Positions 1 to 7,731 of a stretch of 64,000 nt of DNA are shown piece after piece. Numbering within the stretch: the first letter of the stretch is position 1; the number at the start of each line of letters is the position of its first letter. Position numbers and translations under genes: made by a program. The notes beneath the pieces are model-generated. The model was not told the origin of the DNA and ran no database searches. It saw only the letters and a list, made by a program, of their open reading frames with translations. Source of the stretch: Cognatiyoonia sediminum (GTDB taxonomy: Bacteria > Pseudomonadota > Alphaproteobacteria > Rhodobacterales > Rhodobacteraceae); contig NZ_FQXB01000007.1 in the NCBI RefSeq assembly GCF_900129845.1, positions 62,001 to 126,000 on the forward strand. The letters are read 5' to 3'.

Positions 1-421
1 AGAACATGTCAGCGCCGGAACGGCTTTCGCGGACGAGCGGATTGTACTCGGCGAGGAACGGCGCGTTCTTGTAATCCCAAAGCACCATATAGCCATCCGC
101 ACAAAGCAGGCAGGCGCGGAACGGGTTATGGGTGTTCCAGAGCTGCATGTTGGTCGTGTCGGTGGCGTAGCGTATGTTCAGCGGGTCGAACATCAAAAGC
201 CCGCCGTAACCGCGTGCCACGATAGCATCAGTTAGGCGCTGGTGTCGGGCCTTACGCATCTCGGCCAGGTCGGGCAACGGCAGCCCAGCCTCGCGCCATT
301 CGGTATGGGCAAGCGCCGTTGGCCCAATCTCAACTCGGTTGCCGTCGTTTTCGGTGCCGTCACCCAGGTGAGTGCCTTGGCTTGGGTCAATCTTGCGGCG
401 GTCCCTGTAATGAGTGTTCAT
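1..421 (-). CDS. dddP: DMSP lyase DddP, N-terminal part (runs off the left edge)
   Basis: Partial gene giving the first 140 residues. DddP is a creatinase-fold (M24 peptidase-like) metalloenzyme that cleaves dimethylsulfoniopropionate (DMSP) to dimethyl sulfide and acrylate. The visible part matches my memory of roseobacter DddP over its whole length: it opens MNTHYRDRRKIDPSQG, then has VEIGPTALAHTEW, MFDPLNIRYATDTTNMQLWN, ADGYMVLWDYKN and VRESRSGADMF. The metal-binding C-terminal half lies outside the window. The start is the ATG at 419-421, preceded by a good GAGGAAG ribosome site 7 bases upstream. It lies 109 bases downstream of a GbdR-like regulator on the same strand, at the end of a methylated-osmolyte gene cluster. 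Related creatinase-fold peptidases are the alternative, but the motifs are specific. Confidence 0.9.
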   Translation of the reverse strand, partial: MNTHYRDRRKIDPSQGTHLGDGTENDGNRVEIGPTALAHTEWREAGLPLPDLAEMRKARHQRLTDAIVARGYGGLLMFDPLNIRYATDTTNMQLWNTHNPFRACLLCADGYMVLWDYKNAPFLAEYNPLVRESRSGADMF

Positions 422-530
422 GTCTTGCTTCCTCTCAGAACCCAGAATTCAAATAGAACGGAGGGTGTTTTTTTGGCAGCAGGCGCCATTCATATTCATA
501 TCGTTCGTTGTTTTCTGCAGTTGTACCATC

Positions 531-1529
531 TCAGTGCGCGAGCATCGCCTTTTCATTGCAAGGCGAAATTCCGAAGTGCCTCTTGTATCTCTTGGAAAAA
601 AGACTTTGCGTTGAGAACCCGCACGCAGTGGCAACGTCAATGACGCGCATTTGGGTCTGTTGTAGCAAAGCCCGCGCCTTTTCGAGCCTGAGCGTCATCA
701 TGTAGGTCTTGGGGCTAACTCCGAGATAGCGACTGAACAACCGTTCCAGTTGCCGCGTAGATATTCCAACCTGACTGGCGATGACTGAGGGTGAAACAGG
801 CTCCTCAATGCAATCTTGCATATAGGTTGTCGCTTTGAATAACTTTTCGTTTCTGTGTTTCAGGCGGAGCGGGCTCGAATTGCTCTGGCGACAATCCCCG
901 TCACGCAGAGACCCACAAAGCAGATGATCAGCAACCTGCTCCGAGGTTTCCAGGCCTGCCTTTTGGCGGATCAACGCAGAAAAAAGATCCAAGGTGGCTG
1001 CGCCTCCGCCACAAGAAACGATGTTCGCGGTCTCTTCAAAAATCGTGCAGGACGGTTCGAGGTCCAGATATCCTTCCTCAAATACTGGTTTCATGCGCCA
1101 GTGTGCGCTGATGCGTCCCTCGGTGGCTATGCCGATGCGGGCGAGAAGGAGAGCGCCGCCTCCCACAGCACAAAGCCGGACGCCTTGTCGCGCGGCGCGT
1201 CGCAGCCAAGCCACAGCCTTTCCGGATTTGCGGTAGTTTTGTGAATTGAAGGCACAGCAAACGACGATGCAATCACCACCCTGGATATCCGGCAGAGGGC
1301 TATCTACGGCCACTTCCAAGCCCGAAGAAGAGACGATGCTGTCGCCCGTTTCGCTGACGGTTTTCCATTGAAAGAAGGTCTTGCCCAGCGTTTCGTTCGC
1401 CGCAGCCAACGAGTCGATCCCGGATCCGAGCTCCAACGCCGAAAATCCCGGCATCAACAGAAATACGAAACGGTTCACCGCAACCAGTTCGCTGACCGCT
1501 GCTTCGATGTCTTTTTCTGCTCGCCCCAT
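531..1529 (-). CDS. GlxA-family (GbdR-like) AraC-type transcriptional regulator
   Basis: 332 residues. The N-terminal two thirds (about 15-190) resemble the DJ-1/PfpI glutaminase-like domain of GlxA regulators, with FVFLLMPGFSALELGSGIDS near the start. The C-terminus (about 225-325) is a double helix-turn-helix AraC domain with ISTRQLERLFSRYLGVSPKTY and GFSTQSLFSKRYKRHFGISP. The elbow position that is often Cys reads AVGGGALLLA. I chose the ATG at 1527-1529 because AGGAGG sits just upstream and homologs start here; the frame stays open further upstream without a ribosome site. It begins 13 bases after the dehydrogenase stop, so it is probably cotranscribed. GbdR of Pseudomonas belongs to this family and controls glycine-betaine and dimethylglycine catabolism, which suits the neighbours. 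The actual inducer is inferred. Confidence 0.88.
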   Translation of the reverse strand: MGRAEKDIEAAVSELVAVNRFVFLLMPGFSALELGSGIDSLAAANETLGKTFFQWKTVSETGDSIVSSSGLEVAVDSPLPDIQGGDCIVVCCAFNSQNYRKSGKAVAWLRRAARQGVRLCAVGGGALLLARIGIATEGRISAHWRMKPVFEEGYLDLEPSCTIFEETANIVSCGGGAATLDLFSALIRQKAGLETSEQVADHLLCGSLRDGDCRQSNSSPLRLKHRNEKLFKATTYMQDCIEEPVSPSVIASQVGISTRQLERLFSRYLGVSPKTYMMTLRLEKARALLQQTQMRVIDVATACGFSTQSLFSKRYKRHFGISPCNEKAMLAH

Positions 1530-1542
1530 GGTTCGCCTCCTA

Positions 1543-3993
1543 TCAAGACCGCATGTTCGCGCCGTTGGCGTCGTAGATTGGCCCCGAAAGAACCTGTGCG
1601 TCGTAGAAGTTGCCCAGAATTTCCACTTGGAGCGTTGTTCCGGGGGTCGCGAATTCGGCGGCAACATAGCCCATCGCCATCGACTGGCCGACATGGTGCG
1701 CATAGCCGCCCGAACTGACGTAGCCGACCGGCGTGCCGTCTTTCAGGATCGCCTCGTCATGGGCGACGTCGATCCCGTCAGTGTCGATGGTCATTGTCAC
1801 CAACTTCTGCGAAACGCCCTCATCGCGCGCCTTCGACGTAGCTTCCTTGCCGACGAAATCCTTCTTCCAGTTGATGAAGACATCCATCCCGGATTCGACC
1901 GCGTTGAAGTCGGGACGGTATTCCATCGTCCAGACACCCCAGCCCTTTTCGAGCCGCATCGACAGCAGCGCACGCGCGCCATACCAACGGTAGCCGAGAT
2001 CGGCACCGGCCTCTTCGATCGCGTCGGCAAGGCGCATCAAGTATTGTGGCTTGCAGTAGATCTCATAACCCAACTCGCCGGAGAAGCTGATCCGGTTGAT
2101 AATCACCGGCACACCACCGACGAACGTCTGCCGCAGGTCGCGGAACTTGAAGGCTTCAGCGGAAACGTCGTCGCGTGTGATCCGGGCCAGCAGGTCCCGC
2201 GATTTCGGGCCGGACAGCGCGATGCCGTGCCAATCGTCGGAAACATTGGCATAAGCAACGCTGGCGGGCAGGTCTTTTTCGAACCAGCGGCGGTGCGCCT
2301 CCTGCATGGCTCCCGACCCGAACAGCATGAAGTGATCCTCGGCGAGGCAAGCTACTGTTAGATCGCCGTAGAGCTTGCCCTTGGGCGTCAACATCGGTGT
2401 TAGCGACAAGCGGCCAGGCTTGGGCACGTATCCTGCGAGGATATGGTTCAGGTAGTCCCGCGCACCGGCACCCTTGAATTCGTGCTTGGCGAAGTTGGCG
2501 ATCTCGATTCCACCGACTGCCTCACGCACGGCCTTGATTTCCCGCGCGACATAGTCGTGCGACCGGTTGCGCTCGAAGGTTGGAACTTCATGCGCGTCGT
2601 CGGGGCCATCCGCAAACCACAGCACATGTTCCAGGCCGAACCCCTGGTCCATCACCGCCCCCTTGGCGATCATGCGATCATAGAGCGCGGTCGTCTTTTG
2701 CTTGCGGCCCTTGGACAGGGTTTCGTTCGGGAAGGTCATCACGAACCGGCGTTCGTAGTTTTCTGACGATTTGATCATGCCCCAGTCAGGTGTCGCGAAC
2801 TCACCAAAACGCGCGACATCCATCGCCCAGACGTCAATGGATGGCTCTCCGTCGATCATCCATTCCGCAAGGGTCAGGCCAACGCCGCCGCCCTGGCAAA
2901 AGCCCGCCATGACGCCAACCGCTACCCAGTAGTTTGTCATGCCCGGAACGGGACCGATTAGCGGATTGCCATCGGGACCAAAGGTGAACGGACCGTTGAT
3001 CACATCCTTGATACCCGCATTGGCCATCGCCGGAAGACGTTCGAACGCGGTTTCAAGACGGTCCGCCACGCGATCGAGATCCGGCGGAAGAAGTTCATGG
3101 CCAAAGTCCCAAGGCGTGCCGCCGACCTTCCACGGGGTCGCCTTGGCCTCGTAGGTGCCCAGCAGCATGCCCTGACCTTCTTGGCGGCAGTACACGTTGG
3201 CCTCAAAATCGATGCCATGCGGCAACTGCTGACCGAAGTTCACAACTTCGTCCATGCGCTCGGTAATCAGGTAATGGTGTTCCATCGGCTGAACAGGCAG
3301 ATGGATGCCAGCCATATGGCCCACCTCTCGCGCCCACAGGCCACCGCAGTTCACGACCTGCTCTGCATTGATCGTGCCTTTGGGCGTGAAGATGTCCCAG
3401 CTTCCGTCGGGGCGCTGCGTCATGTCTGTAGCGCCACAGTGGGTGAAATACTGCGCGCCATGCACCTTGGCTGCCTTGGCAAACGCATAGGTCGTGCCGG
3501 ACGGGTCCAGATGGCCGTCCTGAGCGTCCCACAGGACCGCATGGTAGTGGTCCGGATCGATCAGCGGGTGACGCTCGGCCAATTCCTTGGGCGAAATGAA
3601 TTCCTGATCCAGCCCCATGTAGCGCGCCTTCGAACGCTCACCCTTCAGGTAGTCATACCATTCCTTGGTGGAGGCGGCATAAAATCCGCCAGTCTGGTGC
3701 AGCCCCACAGACTGCCCCGACAGGTCTTCGATCTCTTTGTACAGATTGATCGTATAGGATTGCAGACGTGAGATATTCGGGTCCGAACTGATGGTGTGGA
3801 TGCCTCCAGCCGCGTGCCAGGAGGAACCGGATGTCAGCTCGTCACGTTCAAGCAGCACCGCGTCTTTCCAGCCGAACTTGGCCAAGTGGAACAGGATCGA
3901 ACACCCAACCACGCCGCCGCCAATGACAACGACTTTGGCGTGTGATGGCAGTTTTTTTGCGCCTGTCGTCTCGTCCTTTTGAATCGTTGGCAT
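1543..3993 (-). CDS. Dimethylglycine/sarcosine dehydrogenase-type FAD oxidoreductase with GcvT domain
   Basis: 816 residues, the usual length for the DMGDH/SARDH family. An N-terminal DAO-fold FAD domain (about 18-380) has the dinucleotide signature VVVIGGGVVGCS and SGSSWHAAGG, whose His60 corresponds to the residue that carries covalent FAD in this family. A connecting FAO domain follows, then a C-terminal aminomethyltransferase (GcvT) fold (about 430-805) that binds tetrahydrofolate, with WYGARALLSMRLEKGWG and FVGKEA. Such enzymes oxidatively demethylate dimethylglycine or sarcosine and pass the one-carbon unit to THF. It lies between an MttB-family methyltransferase gene (41-base gap upstream) and the GbdR-like regulator. 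Sequence alone does not decide between dimethylglycine, sarcosine and a related N-methyl substrate. Confidence 0.9.
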   Translation of the reverse strand: MPTIQKDETTGAKKLPSHAKVVVIGGGVVGCSILFHLAKFGWKDAVLLERDELTSGSSWHAAGGIHTISSDPNISRLQSYTINLYKEIEDLSGQSVGLHQTGGFYAASTKEWYDYLKGERSKARYMGLDQEFISPKELAERHPLIDPDHYHAVLWDAQDGHLDPSGTTYAFAKAAKVHGAQYFTHCGATDMTQRPDGSWDIFTPKGTINAEQVVNCGGLWAREVGHMAGIHLPVQPMEHHYLITERMDEVVNFGQQLPHGIDFEANVYCRQEGQGMLLGTYEAKATPWKVGGTPWDFGHELLPPDLDRVADRLETAFERLPAMANAGIKDVINGPFTFGPDGNPLIGPVPGMTNYWVAVGVMAGFCQGGGVGLTLAEWMIDGEPSIDVWAMDVARFGEFATPDWGMIKSSENYERRFVMTFPNETLSKGRKQKTTALYDRMIAKGAVMDQGFGLEHVLWFADGPDDAHEVPTFERNRSHDYVAREIKAVREAVGGIEIANFAKHEFKGAGARDYLNHILAGYVPKPGRLSLTPMLTPKGKLYGDLTVACLAEDHFMLFGSGAMQEAHRRWFEKDLPASVAYANVSDDWHGIALSGPKSRDLLARITRDDVSAEAFKFRDLRQTFVGGVPVIINRISFSGELGYEIYCKPQYLMRLADAIEEAGADLGYRWYGARALLSMRLEKGWGVWTMEYRPDFNAVESGMDVFINWKKDFVGKEATSKARDEGVSQKLVTMTIDTDGIDVAHDEAILKDGTPVGYVSSGGYAHHVGQSMAMGYVAAEFATPGTTLQVEILGNFYDAQVLSGPIYDANGANMRS

Positions 3994-4034
3994 GTCTTGG
4001 ACTTCCTTAGGTTTTGGTAGGCAACAAAGGCAGA

Positions 4035-5585
4035 TCAGAAATCGGTGGCCGCGCCACCTTCCGCCTTGCGCTTGGTAACAAAGGCATCGAGTTCCTCTCG
4101 GATAGCGGGATCAAGCGCCGGAGCCTCATAGGCTCCCAAACGGGTTTTCCATTCGGCATTGGCTTTTTCGATTGCGATCGGTGACCCGGCTTCTTCCCAG
4201 TTCTCGAAATTGCGCCAGTCGCTCAGGATCGGGGAATAGAAAGCATCGCGATACCGCGCCTGCGTGTGGTCGGTGCCAAAGAAATGACCCGCTGGTCCGA
4301 CCTCATTTATGGCTTCCAATGCCAAATCGTCCGGGCTGGTCGAAACTGGCTGAAGGAACTCGGAAACCATCTGCAGCAGGTCGATATCAAGTATGACCTT
4401 TTCATATGAGCAGCATAGGCCCCCTTCGAGCCATCCAGCCCCGTGCATCAGCATATTGGCACCGCCATTAATGGCCCCCCAAAGCGAGAAGACCGCCTCA
4501 TATGCCGCTTGCGCATCCACTGTATTGGCCGCGCACACATTGGACGATCGATAAGGAATCCCATAGCGCCGCGCCAGCTGCCCACCGATATGCTGCGCTT
4601 TCATGTATTCAGGCGTGCCAAACGCGGGCGAGCCTGTCTTCATATCCACATTGGACGTGAAGCCGCCGTACATCACTGGTGCGCCCGGTCGCACCATCTG
4701 AGACAAGGCAACACCTGCCAGCGCCTCGGCATTTTGCAGCGTTACGGCCCCTGCAATCGTGATCGGCGCCATTGCGCCTGCCAGTGTGAAAGGCGTGATA
4801 ACGACAGGTTGACCCATCTCGGACAAAGCCATCACGCCCTGCATCATCGGAATATCGAGCTGCAAAGGAGAGTTCGTGTTGATGATCGAGAACATGCAGG
4901 CCCGATCACGCATCTGATCATGTGTCAGACCATGAGCAATCCGCGTCATCTCAATCGCATCGGCCACACGCTCTTCCCCAAGGGAGTAGATGCAATAGGC
5001 CTTGTCGGTCAGCGTGATGTAATCCTGGATACAATCAAGATGGCGGATAGACGCGTGAATATCGACGGGCTCCACCGGATACCCGCCCGTCACATGCAGC
5101 ACGTTGTGCATTTGCGCCAATCGTAGGAAGTTGCGATAATCCTCTTGGTTGCCTGCCCGGCGGCCCCGGTCAGTATCCGAGCAGTTCGGTGCACTCGCCA
5201 TCATGTTGAAGACAACGTTGTTGCCGCCCATGGTCACGTTGTGTCGGGCATTGCGGGCATGCAACGTGAACTCAGACGGAACTGTTGCAATACAATTATT
5301 GATCAGATCAGGGTCAAAGCGAACCCGCTCCTCGCCGTCGCGCACGTCTGCCCCGGCCTTTTTCATAACGGCTCGAGCGCCTTCGTGGAGAACGTCCAGA
5401 CCAGTCTCTGACAGAAGATTTAAAGAGGCTTGATGGATGTGCTCGACCTGATCATCCGAAATTAAGCTCGTGGCAGGATAGGATCGTTTCAGCTGCCTGA
5501 ACGGCGGTTGTGCGAGGGCCGGAGACGGCATCGCGCTGTCGCGGCGACGGCCACGGCGGCCGCGAGGTGATTGATCATTCGCCAT
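4035..5585 (-). CDS. MttB-superfamily (non-pyrrolysine) methyltransferase
   Basis: 516 residues from the preferred start. It belongs to the trimethylamine methyltransferase (MttB) superfamily of TIM-barrel enzymes that demethylate quaternary or tertiary amines. Supporting stretches are HQASLNLLSETGLDVLHEGA, NVVFNMMASAPNCSDTDRG, DYITLTDKAYCIYSLGEER and the late GGLCCSYEKVILD. The frame is open throughout, with no in-frame amber codon, so this is the non-pyrrolysine branch, whose studied members (MtgB-like) act on betaines. The next genes encode a dimethylglycine-type dehydrogenase and a GbdR-like regulator, which suggests demethylation of glycine betaine or a similar osmolyte. No corrinoid protein gene is visible nearby. 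The frame opens at an ATG at 5619-5621 without a ribosome site; the ATG at 5583-5585 has a weak AGAGG and is preferred. The Arg-rich N-terminus (RRGRRGRRR) is unusual. Confidence 0.85.
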   Translation of the reverse strand: MANDQSPRGRRGRRRDSAMPSPALAQPPFRQLKRSYPATSLISDDQVEHIHQASLNLLSETGLDVLHEGARAVMKKAGADVRDGEERVRFDPDLINNCIATVPSEFTLHARNARHNVTMGGNNVVFNMMASAPNCSDTDRGRRAGNQEDYRNFLRLAQMHNVLHVTGGYPVEPVDIHASIRHLDCIQDYITLTDKAYCIYSLGEERVADAIEMTRIAHGLTHDQMRDRACMFSIINTNSPLQLDIPMMQGVMALSEMGQPVVITPFTLAGAMAPITIAGAVTLQNAEALAGVALSQMVRPGAPVMYGGFTSNVDMKTGSPAFGTPEYMKAQHIGGQLARRYGIPYRSSNVCAANTVDAQAAYEAVFSLWGAINGGANMLMHGAGWLEGGLCCSYEKVILDIDLLQMVSEFLQPVSTSPDDLALEAINEVGPAGHFFGTDHTQARYRDAFYSPILSDWRNFENWEEAGSPIAIEKANAEWKTRLGAYEAPALDPAIREELDAFVTKRKAEGGAATDF

Positions 5586-5666
5586 ACCGGATAGGCCTCT
5601 TCGTCTTCCTGAGTCCGACATGTCTTGGTCGAAGTAAGTGAGTCCGGCAAATGAACATTAGGAATT

Positions 5667-5687
5667 GTCATTCATTTTGGTAATGAC
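5667..5687. promoter_or_regulatory. Inverted repeat, candidate LysR operator
   Basis: GTCATT-N9-AATGAC in the gap between the divergent mttB-like and LysR genes. Location, symmetry and size fit a LysR-type site controlling both directions. No binding evidence can be read from sequence. Confidence 0.45.
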
Positions 5688-5742
5688 TTAGATGCGTACA
5701 TGGAATAAAAAGCATGCACACTCAATCAGCACCAGCCGCATC

Positions 5743-6615
5743 ATGGCCTCCAGGAACACTCCAAGTCTCACCTCCCTGAGGGCGTTTTCAATCGTCGGTG
5801 ATTGCCTGAGTGTCACGGGTGCTGCCGAACAGCTTGGTGTTACCCAAAGTGCGGTCAGCCGGCAGATAAAGGCGCTGGAAGACAGTCTCGATTTCAAACT
5901 GTTCGACCGCATAGGCAACAACATCGCTTTGTCTCCGGAAGGTCGCGCCCTTCATCAAAGGATATTCACGACTTTTGGCCTGCTGGATGATGCGATCAAC
6001 GATGCAACCAATTCCTTCGCGCGACAAAAGATCAACCTTCTCGCGCCACCAACCTTAGCTGCCCGTTGGCTGACCCGGCGTCTGAGCGAGTATCCGCAAA
6101 GATTTGAGGGTGTTGACCTCGCCGTTCATACGGAACCTTGGCCCAATGTCCGCATGGATTGCGTCATTCATTTCGGCAAGCATCCGCATGCTGGGTCAGA
6201 ACATGTCCAGTTGTTTCAGGAACAGCATGTCGCCGTGTGCTCTCGTGAGCTGTTTGAAGATCGCGTTGCTATGCGCGCAAGTTCCCCGCTGCATGTCTTT
6301 GACAAAGGGATCTTTTTTCCCCTTTGGGACGACTGGCTGGCACTTGAACCGAATTATCCAGATCTGCCAACCGGGCCGGCGATGGAATTTGCATCTCTTG
6401 AGCTTGCTATTCAAGCGGCCAAGAATTCTGTCGGCGTCGCCGTGGTGGACAAAAACATGATTGAATATGAGTTGATCGCAGGAAGTCTGAAGCAGATTTC
6501 ACCAACCACGGTTGCCGGACCCAACGGGTATTGGCTTGAAATTTCAAAAGAACAACAGGCCAAAACAACATCAGTTCAATTTTATCGTTGGCTGAAACGA
6601 GCTACCGCACTTTGA
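5743..6615 (+). CDS. LysR-family transcriptional regulator (GcvA-like)
   Basis: 290 residues from the preferred start. The N-terminal winged helix reads SLTSLRAFSIVGDCLSVTGA and GVTQSAVSRQIKALE, typical of the GcvA-like subgroup. The rest is a LysR substrate-binding domain. The frame extends upstream to an ATG at 5692, but that start sits 4 bases after the candidate operator with no room for a ribosome site. The ATG at 5743 gives the usual short family N-terminus, though its ribosome site is also weak. The gene is divergent from the methyltransferase operon and probably regulates it. Sensing of a methylated osmolyte is inference. Confidence 0.85.
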   Translation: MASRNTPSLTSLRAFSIVGDCLSVTGAAEQLGVTQSAVSRQIKALEDSLDFKLFDRIGNNIALSPEGRALHQRIFTTFGLLDDAINDATNSFARQKINLLAPPTLAARWLTRRLSEYPQRFEGVDLAVHTEPWPNVRMDCVIHFGKHPHAGSEHVQLFQEQHVAVCSRELFEDRVAMRASSPLHVFDKGIFFPLWDDWLALEPNYPDLPTGPAMEFASLELAIQAAKNSVGVAVVDKNMIEYELIAGSLKQISPTTVAGPNGYWLEISKEQQAKTTSVQFYRWLKRATAL

Positions 6616-6925
6616 CATCGCAAAAACCCGCCAAGTAGACGTCCGGTTTTGACCTGAACCAACCACTTTTTCACGTCCGCAGCGAAAGTCAGCTTCCCGC
6701 CCATCCCGCTCATTCGTTCACACCACAGCATTTGGTAGGTCTGGGCTCAAACCAGTCATTCGCTGCAGTGAGGCCAGATGTCCGCTCTTGGCACAAGGCA
6801 TTATGGTCGTAGTCACCGTCATTGGGTTACACTACCCCCTCATTGAAATGTTTTGGAATGGAGTGCGTAATCTACCTCCATTAGCGACAGGTTCCACTTC
6901 CCCGCACCTTAACCAGTGTCCAAGT
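6616..6925. other. Intergenic stretch without a recognisable gene
   Basis: 310 bases between the LysR regulator and the integrative-element genes. No convincing coding frame. It contains part of a dispersed intergenic repeat (6726-6763), listed separately. I found no copy of the tRNA-Arg 3' end here that could mark the far end of the element. Confidence 0.5.
6726..6763 (+). repeat. Dispersed intergenic repeat, copy 1
   Basis: Core GTCTGGGCTCAAACCAGTCA (starting at 6739) continues to TTCGC. It matches 63427-63451 with 2 differences in 25 bases, and both copies are preceded by CAGCAT. Both lie in gene-free gaps. Confidence 0.6.
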
Positions 6926-7192
6926 TCAGAGGTCAGAACCGCTCGAAAGCTGCCGCACGAGCCTACGCACGTTTTCCATCTCTTTGGTTCGCATCCCATG
7001 TTTGTAGTTCGGGTGCTTTTTGCCGCGCGGCGCGCCGCCACCAGCGCCATGAAGGCGGCAGACGGACCAACCTCTCTTCGCGGGACACTTGCATCTTTGA
7101 CCTGTGCTCTTTGCACGAGCGATACACCTTGGGGCGTTCTGGAGGCGCTCAACAGGGTTTATGAGGTTAACGTTAGTTTTCACCTCAACCAC
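6926..7192 (-). CDS. Small Cys/His-rich element-associated protein (HGGxxxG type), function unknown
   Basis: 88 residues from a GTG start at 7190-7192. It contains CIARAKSTGQRCKCPAKRG followed by SVCRLHGAGGGAPRGKKHPN and YKHGMRT. The C-x(8)-C-x-C plus C-x2-H spacing suggests a small zinc-binding fold. Proteins of this kind recur in alphaproteobacterial integrative elements as the last gene of a short operon, sometimes annotated HGGxSTG-domain. The start overlaps the end of the upstream gene by 8 bases, so translation is likely coupled. Function is unknown; a DNA- or RNA-packaging role would be a guess. Confidence 0.72.
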   Translation of the reverse strand: MVEVKTNVNLINPVERLQNAPRCIARAKSTGQRCKCPAKRGWSVCRLHGAGGGAPRGKKHPNYKHGMRTKEMENVRRLVRQLSSGSDL

Positions 7193-7703
7193 CCCCTACG
7201 CCGCGGACATCGCCCACAATGGCCTGTCCACCTTCGTTCACCGTGACACGCTCAACACGAACGGTTTGTTGAGCCTTGGCGCGGTGCTGCTTCAGCGCGT
7301 CCATTTGAGCAATGAAGGTTCGGCTCAGCCGCGTTACAGAGCGTTCGAGGCTTTCTCTGATCTCTGTGGAGGTCTGATAGGTTAACCGCTCAGTTAGCGT
7401 CGAGATTGTGACATGCGTCGCTGTCATCTGTGCAATGAGCATCGCCTCAATCGCATCGCGCGATTCTAACTCTGCAAACATAGCAGAGGCCATCGATCCG
7501 TACTGCTCGGCAGATTTACCAAGCGCATGAAGTGCCGTTTGGAAGATGCCATGCGCAGCATCGATCGTTTCCGTGCCGAGAAGTCCGTTCATCCTGAGTC
7601 CTTCAGGAACTTCCGCTCGGTATTCGTTCTCACCGTCTTTGACGAGCTTTGGGTAGAGCTTACTGCTCGACTTGTTTTCATTCACAACTGGGACGTCACT
7701 CAT
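7185..7703 (-). CDS. Element-associated conserved protein of unknown function
   Basis: 172 residues from the ATG at 7701-7703 with AAGGA 7 bases upstream. The C-terminal half is helical (AMLIAQMTATHVTISTLTER, RLSRTFIAQMDALKQHRAKA) and ends with QQTVRVERVTVNEGGQAIVG and a Gly-rich tail. I recognise this QQ-V-V-V-GGQA(I/V)VG ending from proteins encoded beside tRNA-linked integrases in many alphaproteobacteria, where it precedes the same HGG-type protein. No enzymatic motif is visible. It belongs to the reverse-strand operon downstream of the helix-turn-helix gene. Confidence 0.75.
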   Translation of the reverse strand: MSDVPVVNENKSSSKLYPKLVKDGENEYRAEVPEGLRMNGLLGTETIDAAHGIFQTALHALGKSAEQYGSMASAMFAELESRDAIEAMLIAQMTATHVTISTLTERLTYQTSTEIRESLERSVTRLSRTFIAQMDALKQHRAKAQQTVRVERVTVNEGGQAIVGDVRGVGGG

Positions 7704-7731
7704 TGGCGTTTCCTTATAGGGAGTGGTTATA

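Noticed and set aside
1381-2361. Long open frame on the forward strand opposite the dehydrogenase
   Set aside because: It is antisense to a clear DMGDH gene, has no family resemblance, and is explained by codon bias.
4035-5621. Pyrrolysine-type MttB
   Set aside because: The frame has no in-frame TAG and no pyl genes are present, so it is the non-pyrrolysine branch.
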